42,989 bases of DNA from Pseudomonadota bacterium (GTDB taxonomy: Bacteria > Pseudomonadota > Alphaproteobacteria > Rhizobiales > Pleomorphomonadaceae), in assembly GCA_018262505.1 (NCBI GenBank), contig JAGSYV010000029.1, positions 1-42,989 on the forward strand, given 5' to 3'. The position numbers and the translations under genes were made by a program. The notes under the pieces were generated by a model. The model worked only from the letters and a program-made list of their open reading frames with translations, was not told the DNA's origin and did not search any database. Shown here piece after piece: positions 26,213 to 33,998 of this stretch. Every line of letters begins with the position of its first letter. The first letter of the stretch is position 1.

Positions 26213-26716
26213 GTGCCGGAAACTGAACGATTGATCTTGCGTCCATCACGGCGGGCGGACATCCCAGAGCTTTTCGAATTCCTTGGAGACCCTATGGCAA
26301 TGCAGCATACCCACTGCGATAAAACGCTTCGGGAGTGCCAACGGAGAGTGATGGTGCATGAATGGCGAAGGCGCCGTGATGGCTGTGCGCCATGGGTGGT
26401 GGCACGCCGTGATGGCGGCCGTATTATAGGATGGGGCGGCCTGTACGAAGACCCGTTCGATCCGGGGTGGAATTTCGAGGTAGGGTACTACTTTCGGCCC
26501 GAGGTTTGGGGAAACGGCTACGCTTCAGAGCTTGTAAACGCCGCATTAAGTGTTGCGGATCAGCAGCTCAAACTTCCAGAAGTATGGGCGATGGCACACC
26601 CAGATAACGGTGGCTCAAAGAAAGTTTTGGAGAAGGCCGGTTTTGTGTTCTCTCGCCATCTCCCTGATCGAAACCGCCTATTATTTCGCAGGCAACGATC
26701 GGCCGAGTCGCGATGA
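26213..26716 (+). CDS. GNAT-family N-acetyltransferase (RimJ/RimL type)
   Basis: The 167-residue protein starts TERLILRPSRRADIPELFEFL, the classic beginning of the RimJ/RimL group (GNAT type 3), followed by the acetyl-CoA loop region FEVGYYFRPEVWGNGYASE (about 89-107) and HPDNGGSKKVLEKAGF (about 130-145). The start is a GTG at 26213. Base composition is visibly more AT-rich than the neighbours, and the gene sits between two copies of a LysR gene end, both signs of transfer. The substrate is unknown; members acetylate ribosomal proteins, aminoglycosides or small molecules. Confidence 0.88.
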   Translation: MPETERLILRPSRRADIPELFEFLGDPMAMQHTHCDKTLRECQRRVMVHEWRRRRDGCAPWVVARRDGGRIIGWGGLYEDPFDPGWNFEVGYYFRPEVWGNGYASELVNAALSVADQQLKLPEVWAMAHPDNGGSKKVLEKAGFVFSRHLPDRNRLLFRRQRSAESR

Positions 26717-26914
26717 CCGCTTGTAGCGCATTCCTGCGGAGGCACGTGTCGGCCCATTGTCGTTATTGCCCATATGGGTTTCGCGCCGCCGCCTGGATCG
26801 CGCCACTTGAGATGGTATAGCTGACGAGAATGGCGGTCATCAGCGGCGTCTGTCGTGCGATAGCTGAATTCCACCCTCGGCCTCCTGGGCGGCGGCTTAA
26901 CGACGCAAGCCCCC

Positions 26915-27760
26915 TCACATCGCCACCTTCAGCGCCTCAACCACCGCCCGCACGGCCGGCGCGGCATGGAGATCGGTGTGGACGGCGAGCCACACCTCGC
27001 GCTTCAGCGGCTCGCGTCCCTCGTCGATCGCCACCAGCCGGGGTTCCGCCTCGGCGATGAAGTCGGGAAGGATGGCGACCCCGCCGTCGGCCAGCGCCGC
27101 CGCCATCTGCAGTTCGGCGGAGTTGGCGAACAGCCTGACCGGTCGGCCGGCGGCGAATGCCTTCAGCCGCTTCATTTGCGGCGCGCCGTCCATCAGGCCG
27201 CCGCCATAGGCGATGAACTGCCAATCCTGAGGCGAGGCCGCCGCGAGATAGCCCTCCGTCGCGTAGAAATGAAAGACCATTTCGCCGATGCGCGTAATGG
27301 TCAGATCGCCCGTTTCGGGCCGCGTCAGCCGCACGGCAACGTCGGCTTCGCGGCGATCCAGCGAGGCTGCCCGCTTCTCGCCCACCACATGGATCGTCAT
27401 GTCCGGATGCTGCTGCCTGAGCCGCACCAGCGGCCCCATCAGGCGCACCGCCGTCAACGCCGGTGGCGCGCTGATGGTCACCGTGCCGGACAGGCCGGCC
27501 TGCGCCACCGACGCGAAGCGAGCCGCGCCCTGGGCTTCCTCTTCCATGCGCAGCGCCACGCCGGCCATGCGCTCGCCATCGGCGGTGAGCGTCACCTTCC
27601 TGCCCCGCCGATCCAAGAGGCGCAGACCGCACTCGGCCTCCAGCGCCGCCAGGCGACGACTGACCGTCGCATGCTCGACACCCAGCCGCCGCGCCGCCGC
27701 CGAGAAGCTGCCCTCGCGCGCCAGGACGGACAGAAAGCGCAGGTTCTCCCAATCATGCAT
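26915..27760 (-). CDS. LysR-type transcriptional regulator
   Basis: The 281-residue protein has the N-terminal LysR helix-turn-helix (LREGSF-type: SVLAREGSFSAAARRLGV, about residues 10-27) and a periplasmic-binding-like effector domain with GTVTISAPPALT near residue 90. The ATG at 27760 (MHDWENLRF) gives the usual start, common in the subgroup that controls aldehyde and quinone reductases. It is divergent from the quinone reductase gene at 27856. A dyad between them (27777-27809) is the likely binding site. Confidence 0.92.
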   Translation of the reverse strand: MHDWENLRFLSVLAREGSFSAAARRLGVEHATVSRRLAALEAECGLRLLDRRGRKVTLTADGERMAGVALRMEEEAQGAARFASVAQAGLSGTVTISAPPALTAVRLMGPLVRLRQQHPDMTIHVVGEKRAASLDRREADVAVRLTRPETGDLTITRIGEMVFHFYATEGYLAAASPQDWQFIAYGGGLMDGAPQMKRLKAFAAGRPVRLFANSAELQMAAALADGGVAILPDFIAEAEPRLVAIDEGREPLKREVWLAVHTDLHAAPAVRAVVEALKVAM

Positions 27761-27776
27761 GTCAATTTTTTCCCAT

Positions 27777-27809
27777 CTTGTGATCATTTATAGGGAATTA
27801 ATTCACAAG
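27777..27809. promoter_or_regulatory. Candidate LysR binding site
   Basis: A perfect 7-bp inverted repeat, CTTGTGA and TCACAAG, with a 19 bp AT-rich spacer lies in the 95 bp gap between the divergent LysR and quinone reductase genes. The layout is right for a LysR activation/repression site. Confidence 0.55.
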
Positions 27810-27855
27810 CCAAGCCGTGCCAATCTGCTCCCCGAACAGTGAGGAGCATTGAGCC

Positions 27856-28824
27856 ATGAGCCTACGTATCGTCGTGCGTCAGCCGGGCGGACCTGAGGGC
27901 CTGACCGCCGAGACCTTCACCCCGTCGGCGCCCGGTCCGGGCGAAGTGCTGCTGCGGCAGACTGCCATCGGCGTCAACTTCATCGACGTCTATCACCGCT
28001 CCGGCCTCTATCCCCTGCCCGGCGGCGTTCCCGGCGTCGAGGCGACCGGCATCGTCGAGGCGGTCGGCGACGGCGTGACCACACTCTCCCCCGGCGACCG
28101 CGTGGTCTACGGCGGCCTGCCGGTCGGCGCCTACGCCGAGATGCGGGTGATCGCCGCGGATCGCCTGCACTTGCTGCCGGCCGCCCTGTCCGACGACGTC
28201 GCCGCCAGCACCTTCCTCAAGGGATTGACGGCCCACATGCTGTTCACCCGCGTCTTCCCGGTGACGGCTGGAACGCGCATTCTCGTTCATGCCGCCGCCG
28301 GCGGTCTCGGGGTGATCCTGACGCGCTGGGCCAAGCGCCTGGGCGCCGAGGTGTTCGCCACCGTCGGCAGCCCGGCGAAGGCGGACCTGGCGCGGACCGC
28401 CGGCGCCGACCACGTCATCGCCGGCCGCGACAGCGACTTCCCCGCCTTCATCGCCAGTCTGACGGACGGCAAAGGCGTCGATTTCGCCATCGACGGCATC
28501 GGCGGCACCACGCTGGAAAAGACCTTCGCGGCGGTGCGCAAATTCGGCACGGTGGCCAGCATCGGCCAGGCGGCCGGCGCCATTCCGCCCATCGACGTCA
28601 CCGCGCTCGGCCCCCTCCGCTCCATCGCCTTGGCACGCCCCAGCGTGATGGCCTACTCGGCCGAACCCGACACCTACCGCTCGGCCGGCCTGGCAGTGCT
28701 CCAGGCCATGACAAGCGGCATCATCGCCACCCTCGGCCAGACCTACGCCCTGAAAGACGCCGCCACCGCCCACGCCGATCTCGAAGGCGGCAGGACGACC
28801 GGCAGCATAGTGCTGCGCCCGTAG
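27856..28824 (+). CDS. NADPH:quinone reductase (zinc-free MDR family, Qor-like)
   Basis: The 322-residue protein is a medium-chain reductase without zinc ligands. It has the N-terminal GroES-like domain (VNFIDVYHRSGLYPLP, about 35-50) and the NADPH-binding Rossmann fold (HAAAGGLGVILTRWAKRLGA, about 145-165). The VNFIDVYHRSG and PGVEATGIVEAVG patterns are typical of quinone oxidoreductase QOR1. It likely reduces quinones or enals in the cytosol. A divergent LysR regulator controls it, by the gene arrangement. Confidence 0.93.
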   Translation: MSLRIVVRQPGGPEGLTAETFTPSAPGPGEVLLRQTAIGVNFIDVYHRSGLYPLPGGVPGVEATGIVEAVGDGVTTLSPGDRVVYGGLPVGAYAEMRVIAADRLHLLPAALSDDVAASTFLKGLTAHMLFTRVFPVTAGTRILVHAAAGGLGVILTRWAKRLGAEVFATVGSPAKADLARTAGADHVIAGRDSDFPAFIASLTDGKGVDFAIDGIGGTTLEKTFAAVRKFGTVASIGQAAGAIPPIDVTALGPLRSIALARPSVMAYSAEPDTYRSAGLAVLQAMTSGIIATLGQTYALKDAATAHADLEGGRTTGSIVLRP

Positions 28825-28848
28825 CGCGACGGCGGCTCTCCTTTGCTC

Positions 28849-28877
28849 TTGGGCGAACTATCATAAAATGATATAAA
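28849..28877 (+). promoter_or_regulatory. parDE promoter with overlapping operator
   Basis: TTGGGC at 28849 and TATAAA at 28872 are 17 bp apart. The perfect palindrome TATCATAAAATGATA (28859-28873) fills the spacer and touches the -10 box, as expected for an autorepressed toxin-antitoxin operon. Confidence 0.7.
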
Positions 28878-28900
28878 TGAGGGCAAAGGAGATTGCCCCC

Positions 28901-29179
28901 ATGCCATCCAGCTACACCCTCGGCGATCGCTTCGAAGGTTTCGTCAAGCAACTGGTCGCCAGCGGTCGCTATGCCTCGGCCAGCGAGGTGCTGCGCGACG
29001 GCCTGCGCCTCCTCGAGGAGCAGGAGAACCTGAGGCAAGCCAAGCTCGACGCCCTCCGGCGCGATATCGACGAGGGGCTCGACAGCGGCCCGTCCGAGCC
29101 TCTGGATATGGAAGCGATCATCGAGGAAGCGCGCCAGCTCAGGAAATCGGCAAAGAAGCCTTCGCATCATGGCGCTTAG
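28901..29179 (+). CDS. parD: ParD-family antitoxin
   Basis: The 92-residue protein has an N-terminal ribbon-helix-helix domain (SSYTLGDRFEGFVKQLVASG, then YASASEVLRDGLRLLEEQE) that binds operator DNA, and a C-terminal toxin-neutralising tail. It is the antitoxin of a ParDE type II module and represses its own operon with the toxin. I used the ATG at 28901; an in-frame ATG at 28877 overlaps the -10 box. It overlaps parE by 11 bp. Confidence 0.95.
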   Translation: MPSSYTLGDRFEGFVKQLVASGRYASASEVLRDGLRLLEEQENLRQAKLDALRRDIDEGLDSGPSEPLDMEAIIEEARQLRKSAKKPSHHGA

Positions 29180-29474
29180 GGTTTCCCGCAGGCCACGGGC
29201 GCGGCTCGATCTGATCGAGATCTGGGCTTATATCGCCGAGGACAACGAGGCGGCGGCCGACCGTCTTTTGCGGCGGATTGACAGCGTTCTCGACATGCTG
29301 GCCGAAACCCCGCTCGCAGGCCGGGCGCGGCCGGAACTGCGACCGGATATCCGCAGCTTTTCAATCGACAACTACGTCGTCTTTTACGTCGCGCGGCCCG
29401 ATGCCATCGATGTCGTCAGGGTCTTGAGCCGTTACCGCGACATCACCCAAGAGGATGTCGACGCAGACTCCTGA
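29169..29474 (+). CDS. parE: ParE-family toxin
   Basis: The 101-residue protein has the RelE/ParE fold. The start RRPRARLDLIEIWAYIAEDN, the middle AGRARPELRPDIRSFSIDNYVVFYV and the ending DVVRVLSRYRDI are all characteristic of ParE, which poisons DNA gyrase. It overlaps parD by 11 bp. The conserved residues of the family appear intact, so the module is probably functional. Confidence 0.95.
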   Translation: MALRVSRRPRARLDLIEIWAYIAEDNEAAADRLLRRIDSVLDMLAETPLAGRARPELRPDIRSFSIDNYVVFYVARPDAIDVVRVLSRYRDITQEDVDADS

Positions 29475-29510
29475 GCAAGACCAAGGCGGAGCCAAGGCCC
29501 CGCCTATCTT

Positions 29511-29690
29511 TCCGATATCCACCTATGTCAACTGCGCCCTCTCCTGCCCGAGATCCTCTGCCTTCGCAGAGGAAGACACCCCGCAGGAACCCACGCGCGC
29601 GGTTATGTATATGTTTTATATATATAATTCTGTCTTCCTTCGCGAAGGCGAAGGACCTCGGGACGAGAGGGCGCGATGGCCAATATAGGT
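29511..29690. repeat. Palindromic element M9
   Basis: The left stem is TCCTCTGC-CTTC-GCAGAGGA (followed by AGACA, not TGACA); the right stem is TCCTTCGC-GAAG-GCGAAGGA, a third paired variant. The core has TATGTATATG, a T-run and ATATATATAATTC. It follows parE by about 37 bp. Confidence 0.83.
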
Positions 29691-29705
29691 CTTCCCCAAC
29701 CGCCC

Positions 29706-30515
29706 TCACGCCACCCAGAGGTTCAGCCCCACCACATCCGCCGCCGTCAGCACGCCGGTATCCGCATCGGCGGCGCCAGTGGTCAGGCCGTAGGCGATGC
29801 CGGTGGAGAAATACTGGCCGATCAGGCCGAGGTCGATGTCGAACTCGCGCGACGGCGAGAGAGGAATGGTCACCACGGGCACGTCGGTCCCCACCGTCGG
29901 CGCGGATGACTTGTTGTAGAGCTTGAGATAGCGAACGCTGGTTGCCGCGTTATAGCCGTAGATCTTGTAGAGCCGGCCGGTCGAGGCCTTGGCCACCGTG
30001 GCGTTCACCGTCGCGGCGGCCGAGGCAAGCCGGGCCACCGATGCAAGCGCGCCGGAGCCGCTGGAGGCCGCCCCGATCGAACTCAGCGTGCCGCCGGAGA
30101 GCGCCGGCGCGATGTCCTGCATCATCGCCACGGGAATGGCGCGGACGTTCATCGTGCCCGACGTGAAGGCCGAGGCGCGCACGCGGACGGCCAGCGCGCC
30201 GGGGGCATAGACCTCGTAGGCGTTGGCCGAGGCAAGGTTGCTGAGGCTGGTCACCGGCGAACCGCCGGAGGCCGGCAGCGCCGAGATGGCGACCCAGATG
30301 GCGAGATTCGGCTCGTAGGTCGCCTCGAAGGACAGGTTGATGCCGGCGAACGTGCCCCACCAGGCGAAGACGGCGCCGTTGTAGGCGCCGATCGGAACGA
30401 CGACGGACTGGCCGCTCGCCGTGATCGCCCCGCTCACCGTGCCCGATTGCGACATATCCTCGAACGGCAGCGACCCGCGCGCGCCCATGTAAAGTTCGGC
30501 AACCGACTGCGGCAT
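29706..30515 (-). CDS. Phage-related structural protein of unknown role
   Basis: The 269-residue protein is rich in Ala, Ser, Gly and Thr with little charge, like phage virion proteins. Its last 90 residues (STGRLYKIYGYNAATSVRYLKLYNKSSAPT and DIDLGLIGQYFSTGIAY) resemble a small domain found in many phage and prophage proteins of this order, as I recall it. No catalytic motif is visible. It is isolated from the head module at 39.8-42.7 kb, so it may be a remnant of another prophage or have moved. A hairpin (30580-30603) lies upstream. Confidence 0.6.
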   Translation of the reverse strand: MPQSVAELYMGARGSLPFEDMSQSGTVSGAITASGQSVVVPIGAYNGAVFAWWGTFAGINLSFEATYEPNLAIWVAISALPASGGSPVTSLSNLASANAYEVYAPGALAVRVRASAFTSGTMNVRAIPVAMMQDIAPALSGGTLSSIGAASSGSGALASVARLASAAATVNATVAKASTGRLYKIYGYNAATSVRYLKLYNKSSAPTVGTDVPVVTIPLSPSREFDIDLGLIGQYFSTGIAYGLTTGAADADTGVLTAADVVGLNLWVA

Positions 30516-30579
30516 GTATGTCTCCTGAAAGGAAGGCCGAACGTCGCTCGTCGCGCGCGTTCGGATCAGGAGCCCCGCC

Positions 30580-30603
30580 GATCAGGTTGACCTCAACCTG
30601 ATC
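30580..30603. other. Perfect 11-bp inverted repeat upstream of the phage-like gene
   Basis: GATCAGGTTGA-CC-TCAACCTGATC forms a long perfect hairpin in the gap between the transglutaminase-like gene and the phage-like gene. No T-run follows on either strand, so I do not call it a terminator; it may be a protein binding site. Confidence 0.5.
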
Positions 30604-30657
30604 GAAAAGCGGCAGCTCCCGCATTGAACCCGGAGACAAATTAGGCGCGGCTGGTTT

Positions 30658-31275
30658 TCACCGTCGCGGCGACGCGCCGACCTGCGCGGCGGTAACAACG
30701 GGCTCGCCGCCCGCGTCGCTTCCCGGCGCCTTGAACCACAGGCGCGGGTTTTCCGTCGACTGAACGGTGAGGATCTGGACGGCCGATCTTTCCACCGGCA
30801 GCACTTCGTTGGTCAGATTGTCGAGGACGTAGAAATGCGGCCCGAAATTGACGACGAGAACGGCATGCAGCTGCCCGCCTCTGGTGACCCCGACGGCCAC
30901 CCGTGCCCGAGCGCTGCCGAAGCCAGCGGCGATGAGGTCGTGGCGCTTGGTCATCGCGAAGTCGTCGCAGTCTCCGTCCTTGGGCCCGACCAGCCAGACA
31001 TCGCTTCCCGGCGGCTCGGGCTGCGGGTGAATGTCCTTGTTGACCAGCCGGTTGATCCGGCGGACGTCGGCAAAGCTGAGGCTCTCCGTCTGGACGACGG
31101 GCTGGCACTCCGCCTCAAGCGACGTGCACATGTCATAGAAGCCGGCCGGCCCCAAGGTCTGAGCCGCGGCAAGCCCGGCAAGCAGCGCGAGAACAGAGGT
31201 CAAGAAACACCTCGCAGACAAGCCAGCATAAATGTTGACTTGGTGAGTAGACTTGACGCATCGCAGCCTTCCCAA
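30658..31275 (-). CDS. Transglutaminase-like cysteine peptidase (BTLCP family), exported
   Basis: The 205-residue protein has a catalytic triad of the bacterial transglutaminase-like cysteine proteinase family: Cys103 (DGDCDDFAMTK), His137 (QLHAVLVV) and Asp152 (VLDN). Residues 20-38 form a signal-peptide-like hydrophobic stretch ending AAAQ, so it is probably periplasmic. The family is related to LapG, the biofilm protease. No LapA or LapD partner is visible here. The start is uncertain: the ATG at 31275 gives a long N terminus, and a TTG 18 codons later is possible. Confidence 0.85.
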   Translation of the reverse strand: MGRLRCVKSTHQVNIYAGLSARCFLTSVLALLAGLAAAQTLGPAGFYDMCTSLEAECQPVVQTESLSFADVRRINRLVNKDIHPQPEPPGSDVWLVGPKDGDCDDFAMTKRHDLIAAGFGSARARVAVGVTRGGQLHAVLVVNFGPHFYVLDNLTNEVLPVERSAVQILTVQSTENPRLWFKAPGSDAGGEPVVTAAQVGASPRR

Positions 31276-31684
31276 CTATCGGGAAGAAAACGCATCCGTT
31301 GCACTACTTGCACTGGGTGGTGATGGTCGAGGTCCTCTCCGGGCAGGTATTCCCGCGAGCGCTTCTTTGCGTCGTCCCCAATTTCCTCATCAGATTGGTT
31401 AACAAGCCGTTAAACCGATGCAGCGCTCGTTTACTCCAGCGTCATTGTTCTTGAGATAAGCGTCAGGTGTGTCCGCGACGCATGCATCATCGTGAGATAT
31501 ACGAGTGTCGAAACAGACGAAGCGGAGCGCTATAGTTGGGTTCGCTGCGTTGCGCTGAAGTACCATCCGACCGGCATGGAATGAGGATCGACAAGAGGAT
31601 GCCGCTCAACCGACAGTCTGGAGCGGCGATCTGATAGAGTCGGATCGACCTGCGCGCCAGGAGCGCCTCAGTCCGGAGTGCCCG
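31276..31684. other. 409-bp gap, no gene seen
   Basis: I find no convincing gene, repeat copy or strong hairpin in this stretch between the cysteine peptidase and the Dabb gene. It should contain the promoters of both. Confidence 0.5.
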
Positions 31685-32032
31685 ATGGTCCTCGATCTCG
31701 CCAGCTCGAAGCTGCTCGTCCACGTCGTTCTCATCTCGTTTCGCGATGGCGTATCGGCGGACACCCGTCGCCGGTTCCTGGAGCACCACCAATCCCTCGG
31801 CGCCCGCTGCGGCGGAGCGGAGGCCGGCATCGCCTTCTGGCAGGTCAGCGACAATCTCGATCAGCGCAAGAACTGGCACGCCGTCCAATTCTCGCTGTTC
31901 GCAGACCGCGAGGCGCTCACCCGCTTCGCCCAGCATCCCGAACACCTCAAGGCCGGCGAGGCGCTCAGGGAGATCGCCGACTGGATGGTGGGAGATGTGG
32001 AGACGATCGGCGCGGCTGGCGTGTTGGGGTGA
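31685..32032 (+). CDS. Dabb (stress-responsive alpha/beta barrel) domain protein
   Basis: The 115-residue protein has the dimeric alpha/beta barrel pattern: strand LVHVVLISFRDGVS (10-23), a helix, a strand WHAVQFSLFADREAL (about 64-78) and the HPEHLKAGE segment (about 84-92). All are typical of the Dabb family. Members are usually stress-induced or act in polyketide cyclisation; no partner is visible here. Element M10 follows within 33 bp. Confidence 0.85.
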   Translation: MVLDLASSKLLVHVVLISFRDGVSADTRRRFLEHHQSLGARCGGAEAGIAFWQVSDNLDQRKNWHAVQFSLFADREALTRFAQHPEHLKAGEALREIADWMVGDVETIGAAGVLG

Positions 32033-32064
32033 GTGGAGCAAGCACCGGCGCAAGGGCGACTGGA

Positions 32065-32250
32065 GGCCTATATCGGCCGTTCGCCCTTTCCTGCCTGAGA
32101 TCCTCTGCCTTCGCAGAGGAAGATAGTCCATGGGAGGGGAAACAAGCGGATAGCGCGTCCTTGCCGTACTGTCTCCCCATCCATCAAGCTGTCTTCCTCT
32201 GCGAAGGCAGAGGATCTCGGGACGAGAAGGCGCGACGGGCCGTATAGGGC
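32065..32250. repeat. Palindromic element M10
   Basis: Both arms have the stem TCCTCTGC/GCAGAGGA with the AGGAAGA variant of the downstream bases. The core is GGGAGGGGAAACAAGCGG, then ATAGCGCGTCC and CCATCCATCAAGCTG. This core is nearly identical to the one in M11 (33063-33252), in the same orientation, about 1 kb away. Confidence 0.87.
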
Positions 32251-32308
32251 TAGGGCAGAGGTCAGCCAACGATCAGGTGCCATCCCTACAGATGGAAGAT
32301 GCCTGCGG

Positions 32309-32890
32309 TCAGGTCAGACCACGGCGACCGAAGGGCACCTTTCCGCGCGGATAGCGGCGCTCTTCAAAGGACTGTTGGCGCGGTTTGGGCTGCACTGGCG
32401 GCTCAGGAGGGCTCTTGTGAAAGATGTCCAGATTCACACTGGGCAAGGAGAGGCCTGGAATGATGAAGGGAACCATTTCATGGCCATCGGTCGGCGTGAA
32501 CTGCAGCACCAGCGCATAGAGAATACCGATGATCGTTGGCACGATGGTGTGAAGCCCCGTGCCGTCGGCCAAACTCGGGGCAAGGTAGGCGACACCGAAG
32601 TCAAGGAAGTTGATCGCGAACATGACCGGAATAATAACGCCGGGCCTCCAACCGATGTCGCGAATTCTTACGGCCTGCAGGCTCAACGCAACCCAAAATA
32701 ACATTATAACAAACGGAGCTACAAGCGCATAGAACGTCGGATCTTTATTATCGACATCCAGAACGAATACAATAAAAAAGATACCTATACACGCCGCAAC
32801 GGAGAATAGCAGCGGACCGAAAATCACAGTCCAAAGAAAATATTGCAGACGCCCCATTCTTCCGTAGAAAAGGAATAAATAACCGAGCAT
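32309..32890 (-). CDS. DUF805 membrane protein
   Basis: The 193-residue protein begins with the family signature FLFYGRMGRLQYF and has four hydrophobic helices over the first 130 residues, plus a charged C-terminal tail of about 45 residues rich in Pro and Arg. DUF805 proteins are inner-membrane proteins of unknown function. Base composition is less GC-rich than its neighbours. The gene is bracketed by near-identical direct copies M10 and M11, as a small composite element would be. Confidence 0.85.
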   Translation of the reverse strand: MLGYLFLFYGRMGRLQYFLWTVIFGPLLFSVAACIGIFFIVFVLDVDNKDPTFYALVAPFVIMLFWVALSLQAVRIRDIGWRPGVIIPVMFAINFLDFGVAYLAPSLADGTGLHTIVPTIIGILYALVLQFTPTDGHEMVPFIIPGLSLPSVNLDIFHKSPPEPPVQPKPRQQSFEERRYPRGKVPFGRRGLT

Positions 32891-33062
32891 ACCCCAGCCT
32901 CCACAACCTGAAGAAGAATGCCTTGCATTCCTTTCAGGCTGATGAAGCGAGTCATGACAATTTTAGCTATTTGTCCAATCGAGAGGCCTATAACAGCCAA
33001 CCTCGCACCGCCGCACGCTGATAGAGAGCCGAAGTCTTCCTCGCTTCACTGGCATGGATAGG

Positions 33063-33252
33063 GCGCCCTATAGCACCCGCCTCGCCCCATTCTGCCTGAG
33101 ATCCTCTGCCTTCGCAGAGGAAGACAATCTATGGGAGGGGAAACAAGCGGATAGCGCGTCCTTGCCGTACTGTCTCCCCATCCATCAAGCTGTCTTCCTC
33201 TGCGAAGGCAGAGGATCTCGGGAAGGTAGAACGGGCGGCCGATATCGGTCTC
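33063..33252. repeat. Palindromic element M11
   Basis: The outer ends are GCGCCCTATAGC and CCGATATCGG. The arms and the whole core match M10 almost base for base over about 130 bp (compare 32095-32226 with 33097-33228). Confidence 0.87.
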
Positions 33253-33300
33253 CAACTCCCCCTAGGGTCCAGACTCATAACGCGCCACTGCCGGCGCGGC

Positions 33301-33762
33301 CTACTGGAACAGCCCTGACTGGATACCTTTCAGGTCAGGCGGATTGGTCTGCCTTTGAAGTATGAGGGTTTTAGATGCCTCCCAACCTTTGCAGCCGGTA
33401 ATCGTAAGTTGATCAGAAGATAGAGTTGCCTTGCATCGATCGGTTTTGAATGCAAAAGGCCATCCGTCAACTCGTTCCTTCTTGGTTAGCACAAGACGCC
33501 CAGCTTTGTAGGAAAATTTACCTTGAGTTCCCAGAAACTCAAAGCCACCAAAATGCTCTGTGACGATCGTTCCATCTTTCTTGAAACAAAGCATATCACC
33601 CTCAGAGGTCTCAGTCATGCTCGGTGATGAATATTCTGGATCGACCGGTACCAGATGAATATTGTTCCAGCATCCATATATGCCTTCTTCGGCGTGAGCA
33701 TTACCATATAATGTAACGGAAAAAACAAATGCGATGATAGATCTCGCTCGAAAAGCGCTCAT
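33301..33762 (-). CDS. Exported protein of unknown function
   Basis: The 153-residue product has a signal peptide (SIIAFVFSVTLYGNAHA, cleavage near residue 24) and a mature domain with YGCWNN, MLCFKKDGTIV and the strand FLGTQGKFSYKAGRLVLT, a lipocalin-like or beta-sandwich pattern. Four cysteines are present. I do not recognise the family. The codon use is visibly AT-richer than that of the core genes, which suggests acquisition. It lies between M11 and the IS5 remnant. Confidence 0.7.
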   Translation of the reverse strand: MSAFRARSIIAFVFSVTLYGNAHAEEGIYGCWNNIHLVPVDPEYSSPSMTETSEGDMLCFKKDGTIVTEHFGGFEFLGTQGKFSYKAGRLVLTKKERVDGWPFAFKTDRCKATLSSDQLTITGCKGWEASKTLILQRQTNPPDLKGIQSGLFQ

Positions 33763-33806
33763 AACTGCCCCATTGTTATAGCTGCGACTACGCCGTCGGA
33801 ATGCTC

Positions 33807-33985
33807 CTATCCGGTAGCGCAGCCAATAGCATACAACGCAGCGATGTGGATGGCCAGGAAGCTGGTCGCAAGGCGGTCATATCGGGTTGCGATGCCCCTG
33901 AAGTCCTTGAGGCGGCAGTATGCGCTCGTTGGCGTTTCGGTCGCGGTATTAATTGGGCGACAAGTAGCTCTTCCAGATGCGATTT
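33807..33985 (-). mobile_element. IS5-family transposase remnant (C-terminal end, frameshifted)
   Basis: On the minus strand the end of an IS5-type transposase reads CRLKDFRGIATRYDRLATSFL; upstream, in another frame, YRDRNANER is recognisable. The RLKDFRRIATRYDKLA pattern is a hallmark of the DDE-type IS5/IS427 group. Only the last 50 or so codons remain, with a frameshift and no inverted repeats found, so it is inactive. It abuts the LacI gene. Confidence 0.7.
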
Positions 33986-33998
33986 ATGTGTCTGGAGC

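Noticed and set aside
26717..26914. A minus-strand start like MEFSYRTTDAAD that resembles the GNAT gene at 24573-25109
   Set aside because: The resemblance covers only about ten residues and then is lost. It may be an old remnant but cannot be supported.
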